Of a stretch of DNA of 42,681 nt, positions 16,065 to 23,125 are shown piece by piece (position 1 is the stretch's first letter; every line of letters begins with the position of its first letter). The notes below the pieces were generated by a model. That model had not been told where the DNA came from and made no database searches. It saw only the letters and a list, made by a program, of their open reading frames with translations. This DNA comes from an uncultured bacterium (GTDB lineage: Bacteria; Krumholzibacteriota; Krumholzibacteriia; LZORAL124-64-63), in contig CALEMW010000153.1 in the NCBI GenBank assembly GCA_937910695.1, forward strand, positions 1 through 42,681. Reading direction: 5' to 3'. The position numbers and the translations under genes are program-made.

Positions 16065-16610
16065 TCATGATATCGACCAGGGGATCTGGATCGTGAACTG
16101 GCTGCCCTCGTCCAGCTTGGACATGACGGTGACCTGGCCGTCATGGAATCTGGCGATATGCTTGACGATGGCCAACCCCAAGCCCGTGCCTCCCTGGCTT
16201 CGGCTGCGGGATTTATCCACGCGGTAGAAGCGCTCGAAAAGACGCGGAATATGGTGCGCCTCAATGCCGCGGCCGGTGTCCTGAACAGAAATCAACACGT
16301 GATCCTCAACGACTTCGGCCCTGATGCTGATCGTGCCCGGTTGATCGCTGTATTTGACCGCGTTGTCCACCAGGTTGACGATCGCCTGCTCCATCAGGTC
16401 CGGATCCAACCGGGTCCGCAAGTTCTCGTCGCAATCCACGTGCAGGTGCATCTGCCGTGCATCGGCGATCATCTGGCAGCTCTGGGCGGCGGACGACAGG
16501 ACTTCAGCCACCTTGTAGATGCCAAGATCGCGGCCGACGGCGTCGGTCCCCTGTTCCAGACGCGAAAGACAAAGCAGATCCTCGATGATCGCCTGCAGGC
16601 GGTAGTACAT
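16065..16610 (-). pseudogene. PhoR-like histidine kinase, N-terminally truncated
   Basis: A 181-residue frame holds the end of a dimerisation helix (MYYRLQAIIEDLLCLSRLEQ) and a complete HATPase_c domain: N box QAIVNLVDNAVKYSD, G1 DTGRGIE, FERFYRVDKSRSR and G2 GGTGLGLAIVKHIARFH. In PhoR kinases the segment before LQAIIEDLL includes the phosphorylated histidine (HELKTP). Here it is absent: a TAG stop lies five codons upstream, and I find no HELxTP remnant in any minus frame between 16611 and 16830. GGGAGAG before ATG 16610 could allow translation of the stump. It is either a pseudogene left by a deletion or a stand-alone ATPase domain. Position before phoU supports phoR ancestry. Confidence 0.75.
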
Positions 16611-16758
16611 CGACGGCTCTCCCTATGATGACATTGCTGAATCCTGCCGGGGTCCCGACTTCGACACGACATTGATACTCAAGAACACGTCGATGCGCTC
16701 ATCGGATGTGTACAATCTGGTGACCGAGTTCATCCGCCCCCCCCAGCCCTCGACCCTC

Positions 16759-16787
16759 TTGCTACCTAAGCAAGCTGAGTATACGAT
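16759..16787 (+). promoter_or_regulatory. Possible promoter of the TIR gene
   Basis: TTGCTA (16759-16764), 17-bp spacer, TACGAT (16782-16787). A 6-bp inverted repeat CTTGCT/AGCAAG (16758-16763, 16769-16774) overlaps the -35 and could be an operator. It lies 45 nt before the start codon. Confidence 0.4.
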
Positions 16788-16831
16788 GAGCGGATCACCT
16801 TTCGAAACGATGCCCTCCATGGAGACCATCA

Positions 16832-17335
16832 ATGGCCTACCCCAACAAGACCTACGTCTGTTTCGATGCCGACAACGACATGGAGTCGTTCCTCGAGATG
16901 ACGTCGTGGTGCGACGACGAGCGACCGGCCATCAACATTCACAATATCCACGCGATCAACACCCTCGATGACAGCGCCTCCCCCGGCTCCAGCCGGCGCA
17001 AGCTACGCGAGCACCTGGCAGGCACGAGGGTTCTGATCGTCCTGATCGGGGGGAAGGCTGAAAGCCTCTACAAGTATGTGCGCTGGGAAATCGAATACGC
17101 CGTCGAACACAAGCTGCCGATCATCGCCGCCAACCTGAACGACACCAGGAGGCTCGACCCTCAGCTCTGCCCTTCGATCCTCAAGGACCAGCTGGCTCTC
17201 CACATTTCTTTCGGCAGGGAGATCATCGACTACGCCCTCTACGAATGGCCGGACACCCACGCATCTCTGGTCAAGAAGGGCGAATCGGACGACTTTTTCT
17301 ACAAGAACCATGTCTACAGGAATTTGGGACTCTAA
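16832..17335 (+). CDS. ThsB-like TIR domain protein (DUF1863 / MTH538 type), orphan
   Basis: A 167-residue single-domain protein. It opens with the first-strand pattern KTYVCFDADND, then a variable loop (PGSSRRKLREHLAGTRVLIVLIG) and the family-typical helix YKYVRWEIEYAVEHKLPIIAANLN, with WEIE at residues 85-88. This is the layout of DUF1863 TIR-like proteins. That family includes ThsB, the Thoeris sensor that makes a cyclic-ADP-ribose signal on phage infection. No ThsA effector, SLOG, STALD or other defence gene is adjacent, so it is an orphan here. Enzymatic activity is not assured by sequence. ATG 16832 follows GGAGA. It is flanked by the kinase remnant and a glycosidase, a spot that looks like an insertion point. 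Confidence 0.75.
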   Translation: MAYPNKTYVCFDADNDMESFLEMTSWCDDERPAINIHNIHAINTLDDSASPGSSRRKLREHLAGTRVLIVLIGGKAESLYKYVRWEIEYAVEHKLPIIAANLNDTRRLDPQLCPSILKDQLALHISFGREIIDYALYEWPDTHASLVKKGESDDFFYKNHVYRNLGL

Positions 17336-17401
17336 CGGGCCCGTAAGCTTACCCATATCGGGGCTCCTCGGCGAACTCAACGGGAGAAAAGTTCAGAAAG
17401 A

Positions 17402-19084
17402 TCACTCGCCGAGACTCACGTTCAAGGTCTGAACCGAATTCGCGGGAGTTTCGACTTCCGCGAACCTCCCCCCGATCTGCAGATTGTACTTCACGTTCCG
17501 TTTCGAAGTGTTCAACACCTGCACCGCCAACATCCCTGCAGCATTGACGGTTGCGCACGCATAGAGATCGCCCGCCTTGAGCTCCTCACTCATTTCCAGC
17601 CGTGTCCACACGGCCTTGTCCCCCGGTCGGATCGACCGGCTGAACTGCGCGAGCACCCAGTAAACGGGGGTGTAGTGGATCTCGCCGGTTTCCGTTTCGA
17701 TCATGATGGGCGCCCCGCAGAAGTTGCCCACGTGGTTGGGCCCGCCGTGGCTGTCCAGGACGATGTTCCAATCCACCCAGCCGCCCCCCCAGTGGTCCAG
17801 ACTCAAGATGATGTTCCGCGCGTAGCGGTGCACGGGCGTGTACCTGGGATGATCGGCCGCGGTCACGCCCTGCCAGTCGACCGAATAGGCCCAGTCGGCG
17901 GCGTTCGGATTCCACCAGAAGGCGTCGTTCCCGAACCAGTCGGACTCCTGGAATCCGGCGGGATCCGCCACGCCGCCAGGAGCCGCGGTTCCGAGGTTGT
18001 CGATGCAGCCCTCGGTATGGATGATCGCCATATCCGAAAATTTAGCGTGGACGCGATCGAAGGCGTCCTCATAGACCTTGAACGTGCTCGCGTACCAGTG
18101 GACGGCCACGCCGAAAACGTAGGGAGCCGTCTCGGGATCCGCGAAGATCACGTCGGTCCAGTGTTCCAGACCATCCCGGTTCTGGTCGTAGACAAGCAGT
18201 CGCGTGTCTGCGTGGGCGCTGCGTGCCAGCTGCGGCCCCAGGTGTGTCTTGATGAAATCGTTCTGGGACTGGGGCGAGAAGTTCAGGCTCTCCCAGTGGC
18301 CGCCATTGCCATGGGGCTCATTCACCGGCGTCAGCCCCCACACATCCACGCCCGACGACGCGTAGGCGTCGAGGTACCTGACGAGATAGTCGGCATAGAC
18401 GGCCTCGTACTCCGCCTTCAGCTCGCCCCCTGTGCCCTGCCAGCCGTTCTCCTCGGAGCCGGGAATGAACCACGTCTCGATGTCCTTCATCCAGGGCGGG
18501 GCGGTCCAGGCCGAGGCGATGATCCTCAGTTCGTCGCCCCCCTGCTCCTGCTTGATGGCGAGCGCCTCGCGGATCATCGGCAACAGGTCGTAGTCCGGAT
18601 CCCGCACACCCGGATGCTTCGCTGGATCGAAACCGGCCTCGTCCGGTGCGATCGAGAAAGCTTCCAGTCCGGCGTCGTCCGGACGCTCGGCGTAGGAGTA
18701 CTTCCCCTCCACCGAGAAGTCGCACGAGCCGATGTGCGTGCGGGCCAGGGTGAAGTCCGCACCCTCCTCGCCGAAAATCCTCCGCATGACCTCCCTCCGC
18801 CTCTCGGGCTTGAGGTGGGCCAGAACAAACGCCGACGATTCGGTGAAGGAGGTGCCGATCCCGTAGACGGTCTGCTTGGTGCTGTCCGGCCAGACCGAAA
18901 TGACTGTGCCGGTTGCCGTACCCGAAGAGAACTCGACGTTCTCCATGAGTTCCATGGGGGCTCCAGCCTCGGAGGTAACGAGGATTTCGGTTGTGGCCGA
19001 TGGGGCGGCTGCGAGATCCCGATCAATTGAGCAGGACGTCGTCAAGACGATGGCGAGGCTGAGCAGGAGAGTGTGCCTGATCAT
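17402..19084 (-). CDS. Glycoside hydrolase family 30 lipoprotein
   Basis: A 560-residue secreted glycosidase of the GH30 (glucosylceramidase/beta-1,6-glucanase) family. The signal MIRHTLLLSLAIVLTTSC suggests lipidation at Cys18, although TTSC is an atypical lipobox. The TIM barrel runs from YGIGTSFTESSAF (around 75) to about residue 480. The acid/base Glu256 is in TPVNEPHGN and the nucleophile Glu358 in IIHTEGCID. A beta-sandwich tail follows. Substrates of the family are beta-glucans or glucosyl conjugates; which one applies cannot be told. ATG 19084 is chosen, with AGAGGA upstream; a TTG one codon earlier is possible. A strong promoter with repeat elements lies 60 nt upstream, and a winged-helix regulator follows upstream in the same direction. 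Confidence 0.92.
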   Translation of the reverse strand: MIRHTLLLSLAIVLTTSCSIDRDLAAAPSATTEILVTSEAGAPMELMENVEFSSGTATGTVISVWPDSTKQTVYGIGTSFTESSAFVLAHLKPERRREVMRRIFGEEGADFTLARTHIGSCDFSVEGKYSYAERPDDAGLEAFSIAPDEAGFDPAKHPGVRDPDYDLLPMIREALAIKQEQGGDELRIIASAWTAPPWMKDIETWFIPGSEENGWQGTGGELKAEYEAVYADYLVRYLDAYASSGVDVWGLTPVNEPHGNGGHWESLNFSPQSQNDFIKTHLGPQLARSAHADTRLLVYDQNRDGLEHWTDVIFADPETAPYVFGVAVHWYASTFKVYEDAFDRVHAKFSDMAIIHTEGCIDNLGTAAPGGVADPAGFQESDWFGNDAFWWNPNAADWAYSVDWQGVTAADHPRYTPVHRYARNIILSLDHWGGGWVDWNIVLDSHGGPNHVGNFCGAPIMIETETGEIHYTPVYWVLAQFSRSIRPGDKAVWTRLEMSEELKAGDLYACATVNAAGMLAVQVLNTSKRNVKYNLQIGGRFAEVETPANSVQTLNVSLGE

Positions 19085-19143
19085 CAAGACATGTTCCTCT
19101 CGGACGTGGGCAGATGAATCGTCTTCAACTCAAACTCGCCGCT

Positions 19144-19172
19144 ATGATATCTGCGAGAAGGGAACATCTCAA
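19144..19172 (-). promoter_or_regulatory. Promoter of the GH30 gene
   Basis: On the minus strand TTGAGA (19172-19167, five of six), a 17-bp spacer and TATCAT (19149-19144, five of six). It lies about 60 nt before ATG 19084. Repeats next to and across the -35 box are listed separately. Confidence 0.65.
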
Positions 19173-19211
19173 CATCTCCCGGCTACCCACAAAGTAGCCT
19201 TCTCGAGATGT
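19163..19211 (-). repeat. Repeat cluster at the GH30 promoter
   Basis: On the plus strand AACATCTC occurs twice in tandem (19163-19170, 19171-19178) and its inverse GAGATGT at 19205-19211. Between them GGCTAC (19181-19186) and GTAGCC (19194-19199) form an inner inverted repeat. The first copy covers the -35 box and the rest lies just upstream, which suits an operator or activator site. Confidence 0.6.
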
Positions 19212-19358
19212 CGGAATATGGCAGGCAAGTCCAGCTGCGCGGAAGCAGCCTAATGATTGCATCAAGACAGTGTGGAGATGAATGACCCGATGGCCGGGCT
19301 CAGCGTAAACCTAAAAGTGCGATTCCTTGGAGCGTCCAACTTGGTGTTGGCTCCCCGC

Positions 19359-19688
19359 CTAGGTCTCAAACCCAGGCAACAACTCCCTCAACTCCTCAAT
19401 ATACTTCCTGTACATCGTCTGTCCCGCCCCTGTCATCCTGACCACCGTCTTCGGCCTCTTCCCCTCGTACCCCTTCACGATCTCCACCACGCCGCCCTCT
19501 TCAAGCTTCCTCAGATGCACAGACAGCGTGCCGTCGGTCAACTCCAACGCCTTGCGCAGGTCCGTAAACGAAGTCGCACCGCGCCGCACCAGGGTGGCCA
19601 CGATCAAGAGGCGGACCCGTCCGTGCAGAAGCGGTGATAACGGTGCGTCATCCCGCGAGCGGGATGCCGTCTTGGTCGTGCGGGTCAC
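19359..19688 (-). CDS. Winged-helix transcriptional regulator
   Basis: A 109-residue DNA-binding protein. Helix one is PLLHGRVRLLIVATL. The recognition region is TSFTDLRKALELTDGTLSVHLRKLEEGG, and the wing strand reads VVEIVKGYEGKRPKTVVRMT, followed by a C-terminal helix. This is the single-domain winged helix related to ArsR/MarR-like regulators that respond through an N- or C-terminal helix; no ligand site is apparent. GTG 19688 has a perfect AAGGAGG nine bases upstream; a TTG at 19784 in the same frame lacks one. A long leader full of hairpins separates it from a promoter at 20014-20042. It may control itself or the GH30 gene behind it; both are inferences. Confidence 0.82.
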   Translation of the reverse strand: MTRTTKTASRSRDDAPLSPLLHGRVRLLIVATLVRRGATSFTDLRKALELTDGTLSVHLRKLEEGGVVEIVKGYEGKRPKTVVRMTGAGQTMYRKYIEELRELLPGFET

Positions 19689-19977
19689 GCCGCGGGGCCT
19701 CCTTGCCGCCGGGGTTCCGCCGTTTTCGGGGACGAATCGTGGGGAGAGGTCGACCGGGACCCCTCCCCACAGCGTGTTCGCCAACCACCGGAGCCTGATG
19801 ACGACCCGTCGGGATCATCTCGGCGGTTCGAACCGGGCCGAAGCCCTTGTTCCTCGGGACAGCCGCGGGGATCCATCCCCGCCCCTTTCGGGGGTCCTCG
19901 GCCTTCAACCGGCGCTCCGTCCGGACTCGGCACGTCCCTGAGGCGAACGACGTCCTTGTCGTTCCCGCGGTCTCCAC
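19648..19977 (-). CDS. Doubtful overlapping frame in the regulator leader
   Basis: A 109-codon frame starts at GTG 19977, five bases after AAGGAGG, has a high GC third position in its first half, and overlaps the regulator start by 41 nt. The product, which begins METAGTTRTSF and is rich in Arg, Pro and Gly, matches nothing I recognise. The same DNA forms many strong hairpins, which favours structured RNA over protein. I list it because the ribosome site is good. Confidence 0.2.
   Translation of the reverse strand: METAGTTRTSFASGTCRVRTERRLKAEDPRKGRGWIPAAVPRNKGFGPVRTAEMIPTGRHQAPVVGEHAVGRGPGRPLPTIRPRKRRNPGGKEAPRRDPHDQDGIPLAG
19739..19964 (-). ncRNA. Candidate structured RNA in the regulator leader
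   Basis: No convincing gene fills 19689-20095. The minus-strand transcript would fold into a row of hairpins. They are GAACGAC/GTCGTTC with a 6-nt loop (19964-19945), CCCC-GAAA-GGGG (19893-19882), GCGGGGAT/ATCCCCGC (19882-19865), and GGGC-TTCG-GCCC (19846-19835) followed by the palindrome CGGTTCGAACCG (19835-19824). Last is an 8-bp GTGGGGAG/CTCCCCAC stem with an inner 4-bp GGTC/GACC stem (19770-19739). GAAA (GNRA) and TTCG tetraloops appear only in the minus-strand reading, a directional sign of RNA structure. The last hairpin ends 51 nt before GTG 19688, so it could be a cis-regulatory leader. I recognise no Rfam family. Confidence 0.45.
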
Positions 19978-20013
19978 CCAACCCTCCTTGGTTCGGCAGC
20001 GACCTCGAATACT

Positions 20014-20042
20014 TTAATAATTCAAGTTCTTCATTTCTTCAA
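20014..20042 (-). promoter_or_regulatory. Promoter for the leader and winged-helix regulator
   Basis: On the minus strand TTGAAG (20042-20037), 17-bp spacer, TATTAA (20019-20014), in an AT-rich patch unlike its surroundings. The start near 20007 would leave a leader of about 320 nt before GTG 19688. Confidence 0.5.
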
Positions 20043-20095
20043 GCACTATTTCATCGGAGATCGACATTTTATTGCTTTGTTCTTTTTTGGTGGGG

Positions 20096-20368
20096 TCAAT
20101 AGACGAAGGCCGAGCCTTCTTCACGCAGGACGAGAGCGAAGAACGGACACTTGCCGCAGGTCGAAGCCTTGTCCACGATCGATCCCTGAGGTCGATTCTT
20201 GCAGACCGTATCGACCACTCGCCAGCAGCGTCTCCCGCCGTTGGTGCCGTGGTTGATTCCGTTGTGCTCTACCGCCGTTGCGGACGGGCATGGCCCCTCC
20301 TGCACGTTCTTCGCGCCGCCGGGCTCGCGCCCGCATTTCATGAATTCCCAGCAATTGATTCCGGACAT
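20096..20368 (-). CDS. Two-CW domain protein
   Basis: A 90-residue cysteine-rich protein with the two-CW pattern: NCWEFMKCGREPGG near the start, CPSAT, then GRRCWRVVDTVC and a closing CGKCPFF. Eight cysteines in paired positions suggest iron or another metal, or an Fe-S cluster. Small proteins of this type are found in anaerobic and sensory contexts, but their role is unknown to me. ATG 20368 is preceded by GGAGGTA; a frame extends to 20482 without support. An AT-rich stretch (20395-20445) upstream probably holds its promoter. It is divergent from the pilin operon. Confidence 0.82.
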   Translation of the reverse strand: MSGINCWEFMKCGREPGGAKNVQEGPCPSATAVEHNGINHGTNGGRRCWRVVDTVCKNRPQGSIVDKASTCGKCPFFALVLREEGSAFVY

Positions 20369-20619
20369 CGTCGTACCTCCAGCTCCAGAATCACAAAATC
20401 CACAATATAGCGATTTTTTACTTTCAATATCACTAGCACAAAAGTGCCCTGTCTTCAAGCATGCTGCATCTCGCCGCAGCACAGCTCGAGGCGATCGACC
20501 ACACTGAAGCGTCTGGACCGCATTTTCCTCAATAAGCCCCCGATCGTGTCGATAGTATCCCTGAAGATCATATTCACTGAGTCGCGACGGTTCAGCGTCG
20601 CCAGACCGGAGTCGAGCTG

Positions 20620-21030
20620 ATGGCTCTCATTTCCGATATGGAAACGCGGCGCACCCCTAACCGACCCGGTCAGCGCGGCATGACGCTCATCGAGATCATG
20701 GTCGCCACACTCATCTTGAGCATCGTCACCATCGGCATGGTCGAGTTCTTTGCCCACGGCCGTATGGGGCTGGAGCAGGAGGAACGGAAACGTGCCGCCA
20801 CCCTGCTGGCCCAAGAGGCCCTCGAGCGGACGGTCGCGCAGCCCTACGAGCTGATCGATCCCTGGACGGAGCAGCGCCTCGTGGGGTCCACGACATACAC
20901 CGTCACGGTCGCGATCCAACAAAACGCCCCGGAAATGGATATGAAGGCGATCGCCTGTGCCGTCACCTGGGACATCGACGCGACGAACGAGCGAACCGCA
21001 TTGTTGACGACGTTCGTCTACGAGAACTGA
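20620..21030 (+). CDS. Type IV minor pilin (PilV/GspI-like)
   Basis: A 136-residue prepilin. Residues 1-20 form a charged leader ending RG. The processing site and hydrophobic helix MTLIEIMVATLILSIVTIG follow, with the conserved Glu five residues after the cut. The rest is a small pilin head (TYTVTVAIQQNAPE). Prepilin peptidase would remove the leader and methylate the new N terminus. ATG 20620 has GGAG eight bases upstream; an ATG at 20638 has none. It opens a three-gene operon with a PilX-like and a PilW-like gene, together resembling the minor-pilin priming set at the tip of type IVa pili or type II secretion pseudopili. Confidence 0.85.
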   Translation: MALISDMETRRTPNRPGQRGMTLIEIMVATLILSIVTIGMVEFFAHGRMGLEQEERKRAATLLAQEALERTVAQPYELIDPWTEQRLVGSTTYTVTVAIQQNAPEMDMKAIACAVTWDIDATNERTALLTTFVYEN

Positions 21031-21045
21031 GGCGGGGAGACAGCC

Positions 21046-22404
21046 ATGAAGTACAAGACCCCTCCGATATCCGGTGAAACAGGACACGCGCTGTTCGTAG
21101 TGCTGATCCTGGTGTTCTCGATGTTCATCTTCGGCGCCGGCTTCTTCTCGATGGTCGGACACGAGATCCGTTCCTCTCAGGCGAAGCTGGACTCGGAGCG
21201 CGCCTTCTGGCTGGCCGAGGGCGGCAAGGAACGAGCGCTCCGCTACCTCTCGGAACTCCACACCCCCCCCACCTCGGACTTCGTGGTCTTCCAGGATGTC
21301 ATCGGACCCGGCAATGGCACCTACACGGTCCACTGCCTCGTGGATACGAGCGCGGCCTGGTCGGTCGTCAAAGCCTTCATGCTCGACAGCGTCGGCCGGT
21401 CGCAGGGCATCGAGCGTCGTGTACGTCAGCGGGTCCGCATGACGTCGTTCGCGCAGTACGCCATGTTCACCGATGAGGAGACCAACGGTTCGGTCGCCCT
21501 CTGGTACATCAGCGGCGACCATGTCGAAGGACGCCTTCATACGAACGGGACGTTCCACTTCGCCGGCACTCCGCAATTCACCGGACGCATCACATCCTCC
21601 TCCGACCATATGATCGGCTACCCGAACTACCGGGTCGATGATATGAGCGACTGGCCCGTCGGCTCGAACGCACCCCGTTTCGCGGCAGGCGCCGAACTGA
21701 ATGCGCCGATGATCGAGATGCCCACCGACCTCCCGGACCTGCGGCATCTCAGCATGTTCGGCGGCGTCTTCACCGGCGTGGAGACGGACATCGAACTGGG
21801 ATTCACAGGAGTCCAGGCGGCCTCCCGCACACCGGGATGGCTGCGCTACCGGGCTCACGCCGACACCCACGGCGATTGGGTTTCGGTCGAAATCGCGACT
21901 CTGAGCGACGGGATCTTCTACAGCGACGGCGACGTGTACATCAAGGGTGTGCTCGACGGCGAATTGACCGTTGCAAGCCAACGCGACATCCGGATCATCG
22001 ACGACGTCACCTACGAAGCCAGCAACGCCGCCGGCGCACCGCAGCCGGGCTGCAACGATCTGCTCGGTCTAGTGGCGGAGAGGAATATCGTGTTCGCGGA
22101 CAACGCGGCGAACCAGAACAACCTGATCGTCAACGCCGTGCTGATGGCTCTCGACACATCGATCACGGTGGAGAACTACACATCCGGAGCTCCGCGGGGA
22201 ACGCTGACGATCTGGGGCGGTCTGATCCAGAAATACCGCGGGGCGGTGGGCCAGTTCCGCAACGGGACGATCATCCACGGCTACCAGAAGGATTACCACT
22301 ACGACTCGCGCGTCACCGGCAGGACACCGCCGTCCTTTCCCCTGACGGGCGTCTACGAGAAGGCCGGCTGGGAGGAGACCTGGGATGCAACCGATCCGTT
22401 CTAA
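21046..22404 (+). CDS. PilX-like / DUF4900-type pilus assembly protein
   Basis: A 452-residue protein with one N-terminal transmembrane helix (HALFVVLILVFSMFIFGAGFFSMVG). A region resembling PilX follows (SSQAKLDSERAFWLAEGGKERALRYLS), which is usual for proteins of minor-pilin loci that lack the Glu5 cleavage motif. The large C-terminal part contains GRLHTNGTFHFAG-like and YSDGDVYIKG motifs found in DUF4900 proteins, predicted to be beta-rich and exposed. It sits 15 nt after the PilV-like gene with GGGGAG upstream, and its end overlaps the next gene by 20 nt. Adhesin or tip function is an inference. Confidence 0.8.
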   Translation: MKYKTPPISGETGHALFVVLILVFSMFIFGAGFFSMVGHEIRSSQAKLDSERAFWLAEGGKERALRYLSELHTPPTSDFVVFQDVIGPGNGTYTVHCLVDTSAAWSVVKAFMLDSVGRSQGIERRVRQRVRMTSFAQYAMFTDEETNGSVALWYISGDHVEGRLHTNGTFHFAGTPQFTGRITSSSDHMIGYPNYRVDDMSDWPVGSNAPRFAAGAELNAPMIEMPTDLPDLRHLSMFGGVFTGVETDIELGFTGVQAASRTPGWLRYRAHADTHGDWVSVEIATLSDGIFYSDGDVYIKGVLDGELTVASQRDIRIIDDVTYEASNAAGAPQPGCNDLLGLVAERNIVFADNAANQNNLIVNAVLMALDTSITVENYTSGAPRGTLTIWGGLIQKYRGAVGQFRNGTIIHGYQKDYHYDSRVTGRTPPSFPLTGVYEKAGWEETWDATDPF

Positions 22405-22882
22405 GAGCCGGCAGTCCGGCCTGACCCTGATCGAGCTCATGCTGGTGATCATGTTGAGCATGGTGGTCACCCTCGGGGCCGGAGCCGTCTACAGGGGCGT
22501 TGACCGCAGCTTCAAGTCGGGCGCCCACAAGATGGTCGGCCAGGCCGAAGCTACCCAGCTCTCGACGATCATCAGCCGTCAGATGCGGGTCTCGTCGGGA
22601 TACATGATCTACACGGTTCCCGACCGAGTGCAGGAGACCAACCCCGGCAACGGGATCGCTTTGATGGACGACGTGGGCAACGTAACCTATCGCTTCGAGT
22701 GGAACGAGGACGACAGGACCTTGACCGACGGCGCCGGCACCAGCTTGACCGCCACGAGCGTTCGGATGATCCAATTCAGCCCCGACCCAGTCTCTCCGCT
22801 GACGATCCGCTATTCCTACCGCGCGATCGACGGGGATGGACATATCGTCGACATCGAAAGTGCTATTGCTCTGCGCAATTGA
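22385..22882 (+). CDS. Type IV minor pilin (PilW/GspJ-like)
   Basis: A 165-residue prepilin with a short basic leader ending SG. The hydrophobic N-terminal helix LTLIELMLVIMLSMVVTLGAG has Glu5 in place. The head (RVSSGYMIYTVPDRV, then NVTYRFEWNEDDRTLT) fits PilW/GspJ-like pseudopilins. ATG 22385 lies inside the end of the previous gene behind GGAGGAGA, giving tight translational coupling. It is the last gene of the operon; no pilus motor, secretin or prepilin peptidase is in the window. Confidence 0.87.
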   Translation: MQPIRSKSRQSGLTLIELMLVIMLSMVVTLGAGAVYRGVDRSFKSGAHKMVGQAEATQLSTIISRQMRVSSGYMIYTVPDRVQETNPGNGIALMDDVGNVTYRFEWNEDDRTLTDGAGTSLTATSVRMIQFSPDPVSPLTIRYSYRAIDGDGHIVDIESAIALRN

Positions 22883-23008
22883 TCGATTCATCAATGGTAC
22901 CAGATCGCAGCCGCCGTCAATGTCTCCCTTGATTCCGACTGTTGTCCCTGACTTGATCCATGTCAGCCGCATCATCCGCACAACCCGCCGGATTCCCCCG
23001 AAACGCAC

Positions 23009-23037
23009 TTGGAAGCCGCGTTCGCATGGCCTATCTT
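23009..23037 (+). promoter_or_regulatory. Likely promoter of the aminotransferase gene
   Basis: TTGGAA (23009-23014), 17-bp spacer, TATCTT (23032-23037), each four of six. The start near 23044 gives an 80-nt leader. The rest of 22883-23125 shows nothing else. Confidence 0.5.
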
Positions 23038-23125
23038 AGGCCCGTCGCGCCCCCAAGGACGCTGGACATACACGTGTGCGGCCCATGCCGCAGGGAACGA
23101 CCCTCAACGACCGGCAGGTGACCCC

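Noticed and set aside
17336..17401. Palindrome GTAAGCTTAC (17343-17352) between the TIR and GH30 genes as a terminator.
   Set aside because: Five-base arms with no loop and no T-run; too weak to call.
19359..19784. Longer form of the winged-helix regulator from TTG 19784.
   Set aside because: No ribosome site there, and the added residues are coded by a strong hairpin; GTG 19688 has AAGGAGG.
19824..19835. GGTTCGAACC core that looks like a tRNA T-loop.
   Set aside because: No 5-bp T-stem, anticodon arm or acceptor stem fits on either strand; it is a plain palindrome within the hairpin-rich leader.
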